This document shows positions 1 through 11,449 of a stretch of DNA of 64,000 nucleotides, in pieces. This DNA is from Labyrinthula sp. Ha (Eukaryota; Sar; Bigyra; Labyrinthulida; Labyrinthulaceae), in assembly GCA_015227615.1 (NCBI GenBank), contig JAALGZ010000021.1, forward strand, positions 62,001-126,000, read 5' to 3'. The notes under the pieces were generated by a model. It saw only the letters and a list, made by a program, of their open reading frames with translations. It was not told where the DNA came from and ran no database searches. The position numbers and the translations under genes were made by a program. Numbering within the stretch: position 1 is the first letter of the stretch; every line of letters starts with the position of its first letter.

Positions 1-2014
1 AATACGATTCCAAGAAGATTGTCATCTACATTCTGAGAATATTTTCTTTTCAGAAGTCTAAAAGTAGGACTTTGATAATACTTAAAGCCCTTCTAAGTAT
101 AAAAGTGCGAGGTGACACTTATTTTAATCAACATTTAATACAAGATTATTGTATATAATTCCATCCCAGGCACTATCACCTAAGGAAATAATTTGTTTTT
201 ATTAAACTGGTATACACATAACCAATGATTGATATTAAGATAAGTGGTACAATGGATGTAACACATTAATGATATGCAAACAAGAGTTATTAAATAAATA
301 AAGCTTCATACTAATCACAGAGTACATTTCTTATTGATATTCTTAAAACTTTGTAATTTTCACTCAAACTCTCTTGGAAATCTATGTGTTGACACTTTTA
401 CTTCATAGAAAATTCTCATAGCTTGGTTGAACTCTCATAAGAACCTTCGTCAGCACTCTTCCTCTGCTTGAGTAAGAATAACATATAAAGTTTGATATTA
501 TTTCCTTAGAAAATATTTCTCTAAAGTTTAACTTTATTATAAAAGAAAACAAACTATTCTGGTAAACTTTACCACCATACCTTAGTTTTTCGAGCTAAGA
601 TATGTTTTATTGCAAGAATATATTTCCGTCTATTGAGGTTTTTCGTCTACTTGATACAAAATAATTCCAGTCGACGCGGCCACACTTGTGTTAAAGTATA
701 AAATATCTTGCTGCAGTTAATTAATTTGCGGTAAATAACTCGAAGTTAAAAAAGAACAATAAATCTTTTCTTAAATCTTTTTGCACAATTAACTATTAAC
801 GGTCGTATTATTTTATATTTCTTTTCGGAATATTAATAGTATTTCAATAGTTCTATACACTAACTTCTTTTATTCCGGTAATTTCCATTATGAATATCGT
901 CCTATGCCTTACTAGGTATGTAGTAATATATAATTTATTTCATGAATTATTGGAACATGGTATTGAAATTGCGAACATTTAGCTTTCCCAAATGTCACGT
1001 TAATGTATAATTTCCCGTATTGAATCCCAAGAATAATTTACATCAGAACTGCATGATATTGTAATTTTTCACGCAATGAGAACTTTAAGAAAGTAAATCG
1101 ATTATTTCATTTTTGTAACCCATTTAAGTGAAGAGCATAATAATATAACAACCAACTATCTGGTAACTGAACACGTCTCAACAAAGAGTTTTTGTTTTGA
1201 ACTATGTCTATTACAGACATCTGTAACGTCTACTAACAGTCCTATAAAATATTCAGCTTCTTTCTGTGATATTACGTGGAGTTTTTGTTATATTTTTGTC
1301 TTGGATTAAGTGGTGGTATATAAGGTGTGTGTTTGATTGTGAAATGTTGTTGTACAAAGAAAACTAGGTGTTCAGGAGGTGTCTAATAGGTCTCTATAGT
1401 AGCTGTGAACCGTTTTTGGGTGTCTTTGAGGTGTTTTTGGAGAGATATGATTGATTTGAGTGAATTGGGAACCTTATTTTCTGTCTTTTAGCAATCGTAT
1501 TGCATGGCAGTTTTCGCCCGTGATGAGACCCTGGTGTGGTTTGTTCACTGATGTTTTTATGCTATGAATTTACATTTTGTGACATTCGCTGATATAAATT
1601 GGAGATGAGATATCGTTAGTCACGATTGAGGTATAATAGCGTTGAGTAGGGGTTTAGTATATGTATTATATATGGTGTGGTATTGGAATTAGTTTGAAAT
1701 ATGATGTATTATACATATATGCTTGGAATAGTTAGTGTAACATAACCGTTAAGAAGAAGTAATAAGAAAAGTTTGTTAAGAAAGAAAAAGAAAGAATATA
1801 TTGTTGATTGTTTTATAAGAAGAGTTTAAGCTTACATTTATATTAAAACTACTGAATTTCCTGGGACGTGTAGCGTACATAAGTTATTCGCACGATAAAC
1901 GCAATACATCCATTAATATCTTCATAATCAAATAAATGAAATATTGAACACAGCACTGCCGTTAGTTACCGGAAATGAAAACTTTTGGGTAATCAAGAAA
2001 AAAATAAAAGGACG
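1..2014. other. Intergenic region, GT-rich in its right part
   Basis: I see no gene here. The first 1.2 kb is plain AT-rich sequence with stops in every frame. From about 1250 to 1720 the plus strand becomes strongly G over C and T over A biased, with many GTG, TTG and GGTG runs. AT-rich, A-loaded sequence follows up to the ATG of the phosphatase at 2015. This may be the promoter and leader of that gene, but no element can be named. The motif TTAACGG or its complement occurs near 795 and 1745 and resembles motifs in the hAT-type element at 60573-61596. Confidence 0.5.
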
Positions 2015-3754
2015 ATGAAAATTGCATTAGAAGAGTTGAATACAAAGATTTCTGCACTTGAAGAAAAGAACCAAGAAATTAAACATATTATATATTCTAT
2101 AAATTCACCAACTGAATTAAAACCCAAATCTTATAGAAAATCATGTAATAAATATGCTGCTGAAGCTTCAAGAACTATTTTACGAGAATCAATAAAACCA
2201 GCTTCAAATAGACTCAATCTTGAAATAAGCAGTATTGGAAGAAAAATTGCATCTATTATTAGATTAGATAACTTGGAAAAATTTAAAACACTTATTTTTT
2301 CTCCAACATCAGATTCTTATAAACTTCTTCATATACGATCACAAGAATCTGCTTATGGACAAACTTTACTTCATTTGGCTGCTTCAAATAAATCAACAAA
2401 AATATTGAAATTTCTTTTAAATTTTCCCAAAGAATTAATTTCTACTAATGGAGAAAATGAAATAGAAAATTTCTTAATAAAAGTAGATAAGTTTAGTTTA
2501 GGATTTGATATATTTGTAACAGATTCTTTCGGTTTAACTGCTTTTCATTATGCTGCTAGAAAACTATGTATTGAAATAATAGAAATTTTACTTTTAGCTG
2601 CTAAAAAAAGAGGTTTAGAAGTATTGGGAGAAAAAGCACCTGTTGATTTAGGTGGTTTAAGTCCAATAGCATATTGTTTAATACAGAAACCAAGTGAAAA
2701 AAGAACAAAAATAAAAAATATGTTGCAAAAATTAGGTGATCCAGTTACAACACCAGCACAATATAAATCAAGAACAAGAAAAAGAGTATTAAGAAAATCA
2801 GGACTTCGATCTGGAAAAAAACAAAATAATACTATTTCAGTTGAATTTGGTGCTTCTGAAAAACCTGGTGGAAGAATATTAATGGAAGACAGACATATAA
2901 TTGAATTATCTATTTTAGATAATACACATTTATTTGCTGTTTTTGATGGTCATGGTGGTGAAGGAGTTGCAAATTATTTACATGATAATTTACCTCAAAG
3001 TTTAATAGATTATTTTTCAAATATAGAAGTTACGAAAGATAACTTGAAGAAATTTTGTATTGACTTTGATAATAATATGAAAAACGAATCTAAATTTGTA
3101 TTAACTGAAGAAATAATATCTCAAGGAATAGGAGGAGATAAAGCTCAAACAAAATTAGTTGCACAAGATAATTCTGGATCAACTGCTGTTTCTATTCTAG
3201 TTCGTGAGAATAATATTTTTATTATTAATATTGGAGACTCAAGATGTATTTATTTTCCTTTAGGATATCCAAATAAAGTTAAACAAATTACAACTGATCA
3301 TAAACCAGATGAAAAAGATATACAAACTAAAAATAAAATAGAATCTTTTGGTGGAAAGTTAGAAGGAAAATATGTCAAGTTTAAGAAACAAAGTTTGGGA
3401 ATGACAAGAGCTTTTGGCGATTTTATATTTAAGCAAGAAGGAAATATAATTGATAATACTCCCGATATATTTGAATTAAATATTGATAATGATTGGAATG
3501 TATTTATTCTTGCAAGTGATGGAATTTGGGATGTTGTTTCAAATATAGAGGTTGCAAAATATATTGATGACAAAATAAAGAATAAAAAGTATTCTTTAAA
3601 AGATATTGGTGATTCACTTATTGGAGAAGTTTGTATTCCAAGAGGTTCAGAAGATAATTCAACTATTATTATAGTTCTTGTAAAAAAGAATACAGAAAAA
3701 AGTTTTATAAAAGATATTACAGGTGGAATAGGAAAGAAATTATTTACTTTCTAG
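2015..3754 (+). CDS. Ankyrin-repeat PP2C-type (PPM) protein phosphatase
   Basis: A metal-dependent Ser/Thr protein phosphatase of 579 residues. A lysine-rich, coiled-coil-like start (about 1-30) leads into ankyrin-type repeats near 114-145 (GQTLLHLAA) and 170-200 (GLTAFHYAA). The PPM domain spans about 283-565. Its metal and catalytic signatures are all visible: MEDRH, DGHGG at 311-315, GDSR near 408, MTRAFGD, the ASDG motif with Asp502, and the closing EDN near 548. It should therefore be active. Known PPM enzymes remove phosphate from Ser/Thr with two Mn/Mg ions. The ankyrin part probably docks a partner. I see no signal peptide or membrane segment, so it is likely cytosolic or nuclear. The start is the first ATG in the open frame, which is open only from 1979. 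A short upstream exon cannot be excluded. It ends in TAG. Confidence 0.93.
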   Translation: MKIALEELNTKISALEEKNQEIKHIIYSINSPTELKPKSYRKSCNKYAAEASRTILRESIKPASNRLNLEISSIGRKIASIIRLDNLEKFKTLIFSPTSDSYKLLHIRSQESAYGQTLLHLAASNKSTKILKFLLNFPKELISTNGENEIENFLIKVDKFSLGFDIFVTDSFGLTAFHYAARKLCIEIIEILLLAAKKRGLEVLGEKAPVDLGGLSPIAYCLIQKPSEKRTKIKNMLQKLGDPVTTPAQYKSRTRKRVLRKSGLRSGKKQNNTISVEFGASEKPGGRILMEDRHIIELSILDNTHLFAVFDGHGGEGVANYLHDNLPQSLIDYFSNIEVTKDNLKKFCIDFDNNMKNESKFVLTEEIISQGIGGDKAQTKLVAQDNSGSTAVSILVRENNIFIINIGDSRCIYFPLGYPNKVKQITTDHKPDEKDIQTKNKIESFGGKLEGKYVKFKKQSLGMTRAFGDFIFKQEGNIIDNTPDIFELNIDNDWNVFILASDGIWDVVSNIEVAKYIDDKIKNKKYSLKDIGDSLIGEVCIPRGSEDNSTIIIVLVKKNTEKSFIKDITGGIGKKLFTF

Positions 3755-4249
3755 AAAATTATATAAATATGCTAAATTCTAAGTCAGCCATTGCTTATAA
3801 AATATGCAAATAATATTCTCTTGAATTTTTGTTCTTCGAGAACAAGCTTAATATTCATTATATCTGACAGCTCAGGAAATATAATATAAGATGGTCCATC
3901 ATGGTTTCTCTATAAACAATAATTCAGAAAAGGTGAAACAGAAGATATATAATATGAAATATTAATTTAAAGAAATGCATTTTTCTTTCTAAATAAAACA
4001 GTGAACTGACATAATTCTACTTAGTTATCAGCTTCCCTCTCTCATGAAAAAAGCTAATTTTTATGAACAACGAAACTTCTTGTTGTAGTAAGTTTTTTGT
4101 CGTCCAGGAAAATTTTTGCTTAGTTAGTTATTCTTTCTTAAACAGGTAACAGTACTGAAGAATAAACATTAACCATTAGCAGCCACAGTATCAATCTGCT
4201 TCTGGGTTTTCTTTTTAGCGCATGTCGTCATCAAATCATCTCTGTGAAT
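3755..4249. other. Intergenic spacer
   Basis: About 500 bases of AT-rich sequence follow the phosphatase stop. No gene, RNA or clear repeat was seen. It separates the host gene from the minus-strand retroelement relic that starts near 4250. Confidence 0.5.
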
Positions 4250-5160
4250 TTATTATTTGAAAAATCCTAGTGCTTTCGTGAAAATGTCAGCCTGCAAATC
4301 ATTAGTGTTTCTGTCGCTAAGGTTAACAATTCCCATGTTAATCAATTCCTCAACAACATTAAGGTTTTTCTCGATATACTTGGTTCTGTCAAGACTTCTT
4401 TCGGAACTTGCAATTAATATTGCTCCCATGTTGTCAATGAAAAAATTTAACTGCTTAGTGTACTTCAACCCAGGAAACTTCACAAAACTTAAAGTGTACT
4501 TCATTAGTTTAGCTGCTTATGGAATTCAACTATACCTTAATTCCGTAGATGATATTGATCTCAACGACTCCAGATTGAATCTTCATCGAAATACGGAGCC
4601 AATATGACTCCTTATTAAAACTTTGTTAAAAGTCTTTTTCTGTAGAAAATGTAAGGCTAATACTTAACCGTATATTTATGAAACTACTTTCAACAAAATG
4701 CTATTTCTAAGTCGTCATTCCTCTTTTGCAAAGATAAACTTCTTACAGCTAGAAGCTAATTTAAGTCCAACAGAAAACCAGCGGTAGCGTTGCTTACATG
4801 ATTGTGCAAATAGCTCCAACTACTGCTTCTTAGGCAATATAGTCTCAGCAAATAAGAAAAAATCTACTAGTCTTTGGGTTTCCGATAATCTAGTTGAAAA
4901 AATAACATCATTAACTTGACCAAGTAATAACCCAGGGTGAGAATATTCTGTTGCAAGAGTGTATACTTCTGCAACGTGCCTCAGTATATGGCCACTTCTA
5001 ACAACAAGTTTGTTATCCTTCGTCATTTTCACCAATGTAACATAGTTTATGAATTTGAATCCATGTTGTTGCAACCATTGTCTGAATAAATCCAATTTTG
5101 AATTTGCGGTCTGAAGCAATACGAAACCATGCTGAACAGGTTTTTCGATATGCATACTTT
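4250..5160 (-). mobile_element. Ty1/copia retroelement fossil (end of RT and RNase H)
   Basis: The minus strand carries the C-terminal part of a copia-type pol. The RNase H end at 4253-4504 has the family's RTKYIE motif, followed by NLSDRNTNDLQADIFTKAL, which matches the usual R-T-K-H-I-E ... ADIFTKAL block closely. At 4820-5155 a segment with GLLLGQVNDVIFSTRL resembles the GSLLYL-RPDI-F block after the reverse transcriptase fingers. The order on the minus strand is right for the family. It is old and broken many times. LTRs were not recognised, and the 5' half of pol is not readable. Confidence 0.75.
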
Positions 5161-8100
5161 AAATGTTTATATGAGAAAGTGTAGGATTGCTTGCGCTAGC
5201 TCCTTTAACAGGGGAATCAGATAAATAGTTCCAAGGGGATAATTATGTAATAAATCAAATGTTACAAAAGACTTTGATAAAGTATGTATTGCATCTTGTT
5301 CTCAAAGGTCAAGTATGATTTGAATATTCTCAGGTAGAGGAACTGCTATACTTATTTCTAAAAAAGATAGAAATAAATCATTATCTGTAGACAACATAGT
5401 ATGATTTAATCCTCACCCTGATAATCTAAATTGCCCGCGTTCCAGCTGCAAAAACCATAATATTTTGAAACAGAACACGCAGAAAAGTTGCTACCATAAA
5501 AATCTTTCAACGCTTCAATAATTTTTATTTTACTTTCAACTGCGAAACTACAAAATTTTGATTTCATTTTTTTTTCTCTTTTAAAGGAGCCAAATCTTCC
5601 TTTAAGTTGTTTTTTTTCAGTGCCAAATTATTGAGAACAGGTATAATGTTGCCAGGATTACAAGAGTCATTAAATATAAAGTAAATAGCATAGTTTTAAA
5701 TGTTGTTAAGTCGTCTGAGCAAGGGAACAATACCCTTCTCTCTTTTCAAGTGTGTCAATTTAAATTTTCATTGATTCATACACTATAGCAACCCAAACTA
5801 AGAGGCCTCCATAATCTTTTGCCTAATTTAAATGATATTAATTTTTTCTCGATTTCATGTACCAACATCATAGACTCCAACAAAAAACAATATATCTGGA
5901 GACAACTTATTTAAAAGCTATATTTCCAAGTTGTTGATACTTTTCTTGTGAGCTTTTCAAGATATAATATTCATTCTTATAACTTTCCTATACGATATAA
6001 ATCTATATTTCATCATCAAAGCACTTAAAATTTCCTTTTCATCTATAAACCATCCATGAGGGATTGGAAGAACAGCAGCACAATTTACCCAATATGATTG
6101 GTGATTTCTGTTGGACTGATATTTATTTTTTTCCAAAATCCTTGTAGAAAATTTCTTTTATTTTTCTTTGCACTGGTCGATATAATATATGCTAAAAATT
6201 TAGATCGATAACCATTATTTCCTAGGGTTCCCACGTCGCTACATCATAGCCAAATCAAAAACTCTAAACTATAATATTTCTTTTCTCTGCTACTAAAATC
6301 TAATTAGAACAATCAACTTTGAGAGGTATTTTATTGGCTAAGAATAAATCTTTTAGTTCCTAAGAGGGCTCTAATCTATCATTTTCAATAAACCACATTC
6401 CTGCAACATGCGCTATTTGACATATGCATAGTAAGTCCTTAATTTGATACACATTATAAATAATCACATTAATTATTTGATATGGTCTAAAACATGCTGT
6501 AGGCGACAAATATCTGAATAATTTCCACGAAACTTAGAAAAGGTTACCCAATTACTAACAGTATATTCTAAAACCGGGGCTCTAATTTTCTCGTTGTAGG
6601 CCTTGTTTCTTCCTAGCCATAACACTATTGCTGTATCAAGGGTGACCTGAAGAGGCTGCTCCATTACAGATCTTATTTTTTCAATCTACATTCCATTTAA
6701 TCTTTTTTATTTATAGTAGTTTTTGATAGAATCTTCATCAACAACCCTGAGATATTGTCAATGAGAGCATTAGATGACATGGGTTCTTTATAAATATATA
6801 TTCTTTGGTGCAAACCCAACTTTCATTATTTGAATGATAATTATTAAGAGGGTTGATAATAGTTTTAACCAACTTTGCAAGTTCAGAATTATTGTTTCCT
6901 AATCACGAGCACAATGATCTAACAATACGAGGGATCTTTATTTTCCTCACTTGATCTACCATTATTTGTTCAAGGCCAAACTTTATTGAGAGATATCTTC
7001 AAAAGCTATAAGATGTATACAATGTTGCTAAAAGTTTCCAAGAAGATGTTATTAGCAACTAAAATAAGCTGATCAGAGATCCGAATTTTTCCAATAAATT
7101 CCATAACAACAATAGCCATATTTTCTTCACCTTCTTTCTTTACAGCTTAAGAAAATCCGTATATTATTCTCAACCAACAAATAACCTTTTTATCTCTTAT
7201 TAATCAATATGAAATCCACATATATATTTTTTCTACATTTTTAGATGCAAGCTTAAGATGTAAAGGACATTGAATTAGTTGCAGTTTGTAACTTCAATAG
7301 CGTACGCAATTACATAAGAAATTTGAATAAATTCCATTGGCGTAATACCCTTCGAATTTTGTTTAGAAGAGACTTCTATATTGACTTTTTTGCTTTTACA
7401 TAGAAACATGAATTTGAGATATATTATTTATAATAACCCAAATAAGAATAAATTCCTACTGATAGTGCAATCAAAAATTTCCATTTTTAAATATTGTTTC
7501 TTACTTTACATCTATTAATTATTTGTTCTGAATCCCCAACAACTCGTTATCGATAGGATGGTGAAATTTCTTTAAATATGATGGCGGAAAAAATAAGATC
7601 TTATTGTTTACAAATGTTTTGCTATAATCTTCAGTTTTTATTTATGCTCTATAGATAGATATTTCATTAGATATTAATGTGCCATCATCATCGATAATTA
7701 TGAACTGAAGTTTTCTTCATTAAACATATTGCCCCAGTTCTTTAAAATATTCACGGCACATGTATTTGGCCTAGTATATGTCCTACCACCATTGCCAAAT
7801 GATAAACTTGAGATGAAAAATGAAAATTTTACATATATGAGGCAGCTCTGGAGACTATTTTCTTGGTAGATAACATATAGAAAAAATTAATATTAATGAA
7901 AACAGTTTTAGTTGATTCTTGTCCGAAAATTCTCCATCGAGTTCTTTTAAAAGTAAATCTAATTGGATAAAGCTATTTTGAAGTAATATATTGATTTGGT
8001 TAGTCTTTTGAAACTAACCACTGAAAACATATGTGTGTACTTTATATTGTTCTCTAATGAGTTTATTGCCTCATAAAGATCCAGGTTTGCAATTATCATA

Positions 8101-8349
8101 ATGATATATTACCAGTACGCAATACACAAACAAAAATAACAGCAACTAAAAATAGTTTCATTATAGTATTAAAATATATTAACGTTCGAATGACGTCTAT
8201 ACTTAAGAGGTTAAGAAATTTGCACCACTTTCATGTTCCTTCCTTCTTCCAACTATCCACTTCATCTTCTTTCATCAAAACCGTTTTTATGTTTTTAAAA
8301 TTCACAAGAGCAAAAACGTAATCAATATGTATTACAAAGTATTTTTCCT
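5161..8349. other. Decayed sequence, no gene recognised
   Basis: There are only short frames on both strands, with GC a little above the host-gene islands. It lies between a copia relic and a Ty3/gypsy reverse transcriptase relic on the same strand, so it is probably the downstream part of the gypsy element plus other insertions. I could not find a convincing RNase H or integrase motif. A 63-residue minus frame at 6473-6664 matches nothing I know. Confidence 0.35.
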
Positions 8350-9000
8350 GCCGACAATAGTCAATTTGCCAAATATAAATCTAGTGCTTATTTGTTGCAA
8401 TACTTTGGTTCATTTGTATTCTAATTGTTCTTTAAGCTTTCTCACTAAAATTCCAGTGTTTTCAATTTATTCTGGTATAGTATCATTTCATTTTGCATTG
8501 TAAAAATCATTTTCCAATTTTTAAACGTAAATTGAGCTAAGTTAAATAAAATAGAAAGTTTTATGTTTCTTAATATGCTCAGCAGAATTTCGCGTATACA
8601 AAACTACATCATCAATCCAATATATGGCTGCTTTTTCTTTGCATATGTAATAAACTTTAATAGCCCCTATCTATATTATTTTTCAAATTTATTTGGTTAA
8701 TTTATCCAGTCAATTGGAATTTCAAATATCCCGTAAGGAGCTATGAATGTAATAATAGTAAAGAAATGAATGGAATTTATATACCCAAAAACGGGTTTCT
8801 TTCTACTGATAATCTTAAATACCCCAAAAATTCTAAAATTCCTTGAAAACTGTTTTTTTTTTGTTTAAAATCCGGCCTGATGAGCGGAGATCTTATTGCA
8901 ATTTTATTGAGAAGATTCATGCTAGTCACCATTTGATACATTTTCATGCCTTTCTTGAGAACCAAAAACGGTTTTCAACCATGTAGAGATTTTATATTTT
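8350..9000 (-). mobile_element. Ty3/gypsy reverse transcriptase fossil
   Basis: On the minus strand, reading from high to low coordinates, the ordered motifs of a gypsy-type reverse transcriptase appear. LVLKKG followed by LLNKIAIRSPLIRPDF (about 8860-8970) matches the VKKKDG ... LNKITI-YPLPRID block. A segment like the GYHQI region follows, then APYGIFEIP (about 8720), equivalent to MPFGL-NAP. The active-site YWIDDVVLYT with AEHIK (about 8575-8630) corresponds to YLDDILIFS-EEH. The copy is old, with many breaks. Sequence up to about 9400 on the same strand may be an upstream part. Ends and LTRs were not found. Confidence 0.7.
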
Positions 9001-10877
9001 TTCTAATTAGTTTTTTTTAATAATTTTAGTTATTACCCAAATGATTCAGCATCAAAATACTAGAGCTAAAAAGAGTAGGAAGGTTGAACACAGCATTTGG
9101 GTTCACATGCCAGATTATAGGATCCAGCTTAGTTGTTTTATATGACTCTTTATTTCTAAAGTTCTACAGTTACTGAATAATATACCCTCAGGTTCAAGTT
9201 TTTCCTGAATTATAAATTGAGAGCGGAGATTTTGAAATTGGTTTTGTTTTCTTTTAGATTCAAAATTCTTTTTTTTTTATTTTCGTCAAGTTCAAACTTT
9301 TCTTCATAATTAATCTTAAAACTTTCCAAAGCTTCAGCCATTGCCTCATTTTTTAGTACCATGTCGTCGTATACATGTTTATTGTGCTTCAAGTTGTTTC
9401 AGTTGATATTAGCATTAAATAAGAAATGATATAGATTGAATTAAAAACTATTTTTCTTGGTATTTGGGATACTATATAGAACATGAAATACAGCGAAATC
9501 AGTCTTGTTGGCAATTTAAATAATAAATAGTGGTTTTTTGATTTTGTTAAACTTGTATTTTAGGCTTGGAAGTTGATTTATTCGATTGAGGCTAAAATTA
9601 ATTAATAGAAATAGTATTATCAAATAAAAGATCAAAAGCTTTGCGAGTTATATATTCTACGACTGCGTATACAACTCCATCTGGTATTACCCTGAATTTT
9701 TGAATATCTTTGTGTTTAATCTGGATCCTAATCTAATTTTTCAAATTGATCAGTACATATTTCAATCTCGGAAACTTCGCTTCCGTACTAAAATTTTGTC
9801 TAAAATAATATATAAACTTCAATGGGAGTAACATGTAAATTTTAATAATTTAAAAGATTAACATATCTTTCAGCTCTCATACGATAAAATAAAGTAAAAA
9901 GGATTGGTATGTGTTTGATATCCTCCAACTATTAGAGTGGCACTATTATAAAGACATTCTCTGGCTTCTTGTCATGTTTTAAGTATACCAAATATTTTTA
10001 TGTGTAATTTCTGTTGGTTAAAACTTTTCTACTTCATGCATTTAAAATGACAGACAACAATTTCCTGTATCCTGTTAGATTTTTTAGGCTGACATAATAA
10101 TATCAAAATTTAATATAAATTAATTGTTATGAGCCATAGTTTTAAGGTTTGTTAAAAACTGTAATAGTCTAACCATATTGCACTATAATAATAGTTGAGT
10201 TCATAGAAGAATGATTTTAACTAGTAGTACTTGTAAATAAGTATATGATAAACGTTTTCCTTTCTAAGATGATCGATAAGATTGTGTATTTAACATTAAT
10301 CCTCGTTTAAATATATCCATTAAAGCTTGTATAAAAGGCTGATAGCTAAATAGTAAACCATTCCTTGTAGTACATTTAAGTTATTTTCTTAATGATTATT
10401 GAGCGAAAAATAAAGTTGAACAGAAGTATTAGTTTGTAAATTTTATTGAATGATTTTAAACTGAAGTGCGTTGTCACTCTTAACACCTTGTATAAGTCCT
10501 TTGCTTCTTATTCTACTGAAACTATTTTAAATATTTTGATGTGTATTTTCAGAATTGGGGATAGTTGGAACGTCTTAAATATGCCAATTCTTATTCGAGC
10601 TTCTTAATTTTATATTTTTTGTTTCCTCCGTTACCCATTATTTCAAACTGAATATCTATCCAGAAGCAAAAATTACTTTCTTTATATTTAGGAAAACAAT
10701 AACATTAATCTTTGTCCAACAACCTCTTCGCCTGGATTGACGTGAAATTCCAACATATTTAATTAGTGTCTCTTGATTTTAAATTTTAGAGAAAGTTTCT
10801 AAAATGATATCTTGCGAAACAGTTTTTCATTTCTATTATCCCTAGTTTTTTAAGTGTAATCAATCTTTTAGTATCAT
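9001..10877. other. Decayed sequence, no gene recognised
   Basis: No frame here looks like a host gene. The minus strand up to about 9400 holds a short lysine- and glutamate-rich frame that may be the upstream part of the gypsy relic. The rest shows nothing I can identify. Confidence 0.4.
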
Positions 10878-10949
10878 TTATAAATAAAATAAATAAGGAG
10901 AATATGATTTTAAATTTGAATACCTGAATTGCTTTATTAATATCATTAT

Positions 10950-11135
10950 ATTTATATTTTTGTTTTTTATAATCTTATCCATTGGTTGTTTGCTGGAGAA
11001 TTTTGTTAATATTTTTGTGACATTTTCCATCGTAAACGCAAATAGATTGTCCAAATGGTCATGTGCAAGGCAGATAACATCCTCTTCAGTCATCCTAATG
11101 AGGAAATATGGATTGAAGGTAGTTTGGATAGACAA
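10950..11135 (-). mobile_element. Possible Ty3/gypsy integrase zinc-finger fossil
   Basis: A minus-strand stretch with EEDVICLAHDH, then a T-x-x-x-KILTKF run and a QPMDKIIK run, resembles the H2C2 integrase finger of Ty3/gypsy elements (LAHDHP-GH-G--KT---I---F-WP-M--DI). The domain order does not fit the reverse transcriptase at 8350-9000, so it would belong to another copy. It is a small, old, broken fragment. The match is moderate and could be chance. Confidence 0.35.
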
Positions 11136-11449
11136 TTTTTTATTGTATGAATTAATTTTATGTTAAGGTATATTATTCTGCCTTGATTTCCCACTGGTGC
11201 TCTTTTCAGTCATTTCGGGACATTCATTTATTTCTTTTTCATATCCATTTCTTCTATTTAATTTTTGGTAATACTGTAGTAAAAATATATAAAATATATA
11301 ATTTTGATAACCGAGTTGTATTTGTACTATAGTTCAGAACCTTCAGTGTGAGGTATATTATACCTAGAGCCTTGATATTATGATAAATGTATCTTAAGGA
11401 AACAGTTTAAGCATCTAAGTTGCGATGAGTCCTTTTTTGATTCTTTATC

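Noticed and set aside
660-685. GTCGACGCGGCCAC, almost a SalI-NotI cloning adapter
   Set aside because: One mismatch, no vector sequence around it and flanks continue as ordinary AT-rich DNA. Taken as coincidence, though a vector screen would settle it.
4257-4607. 116-codon plus-strand frame
   Set aside because: Antisense of the copia RNase H relic, which explains it.
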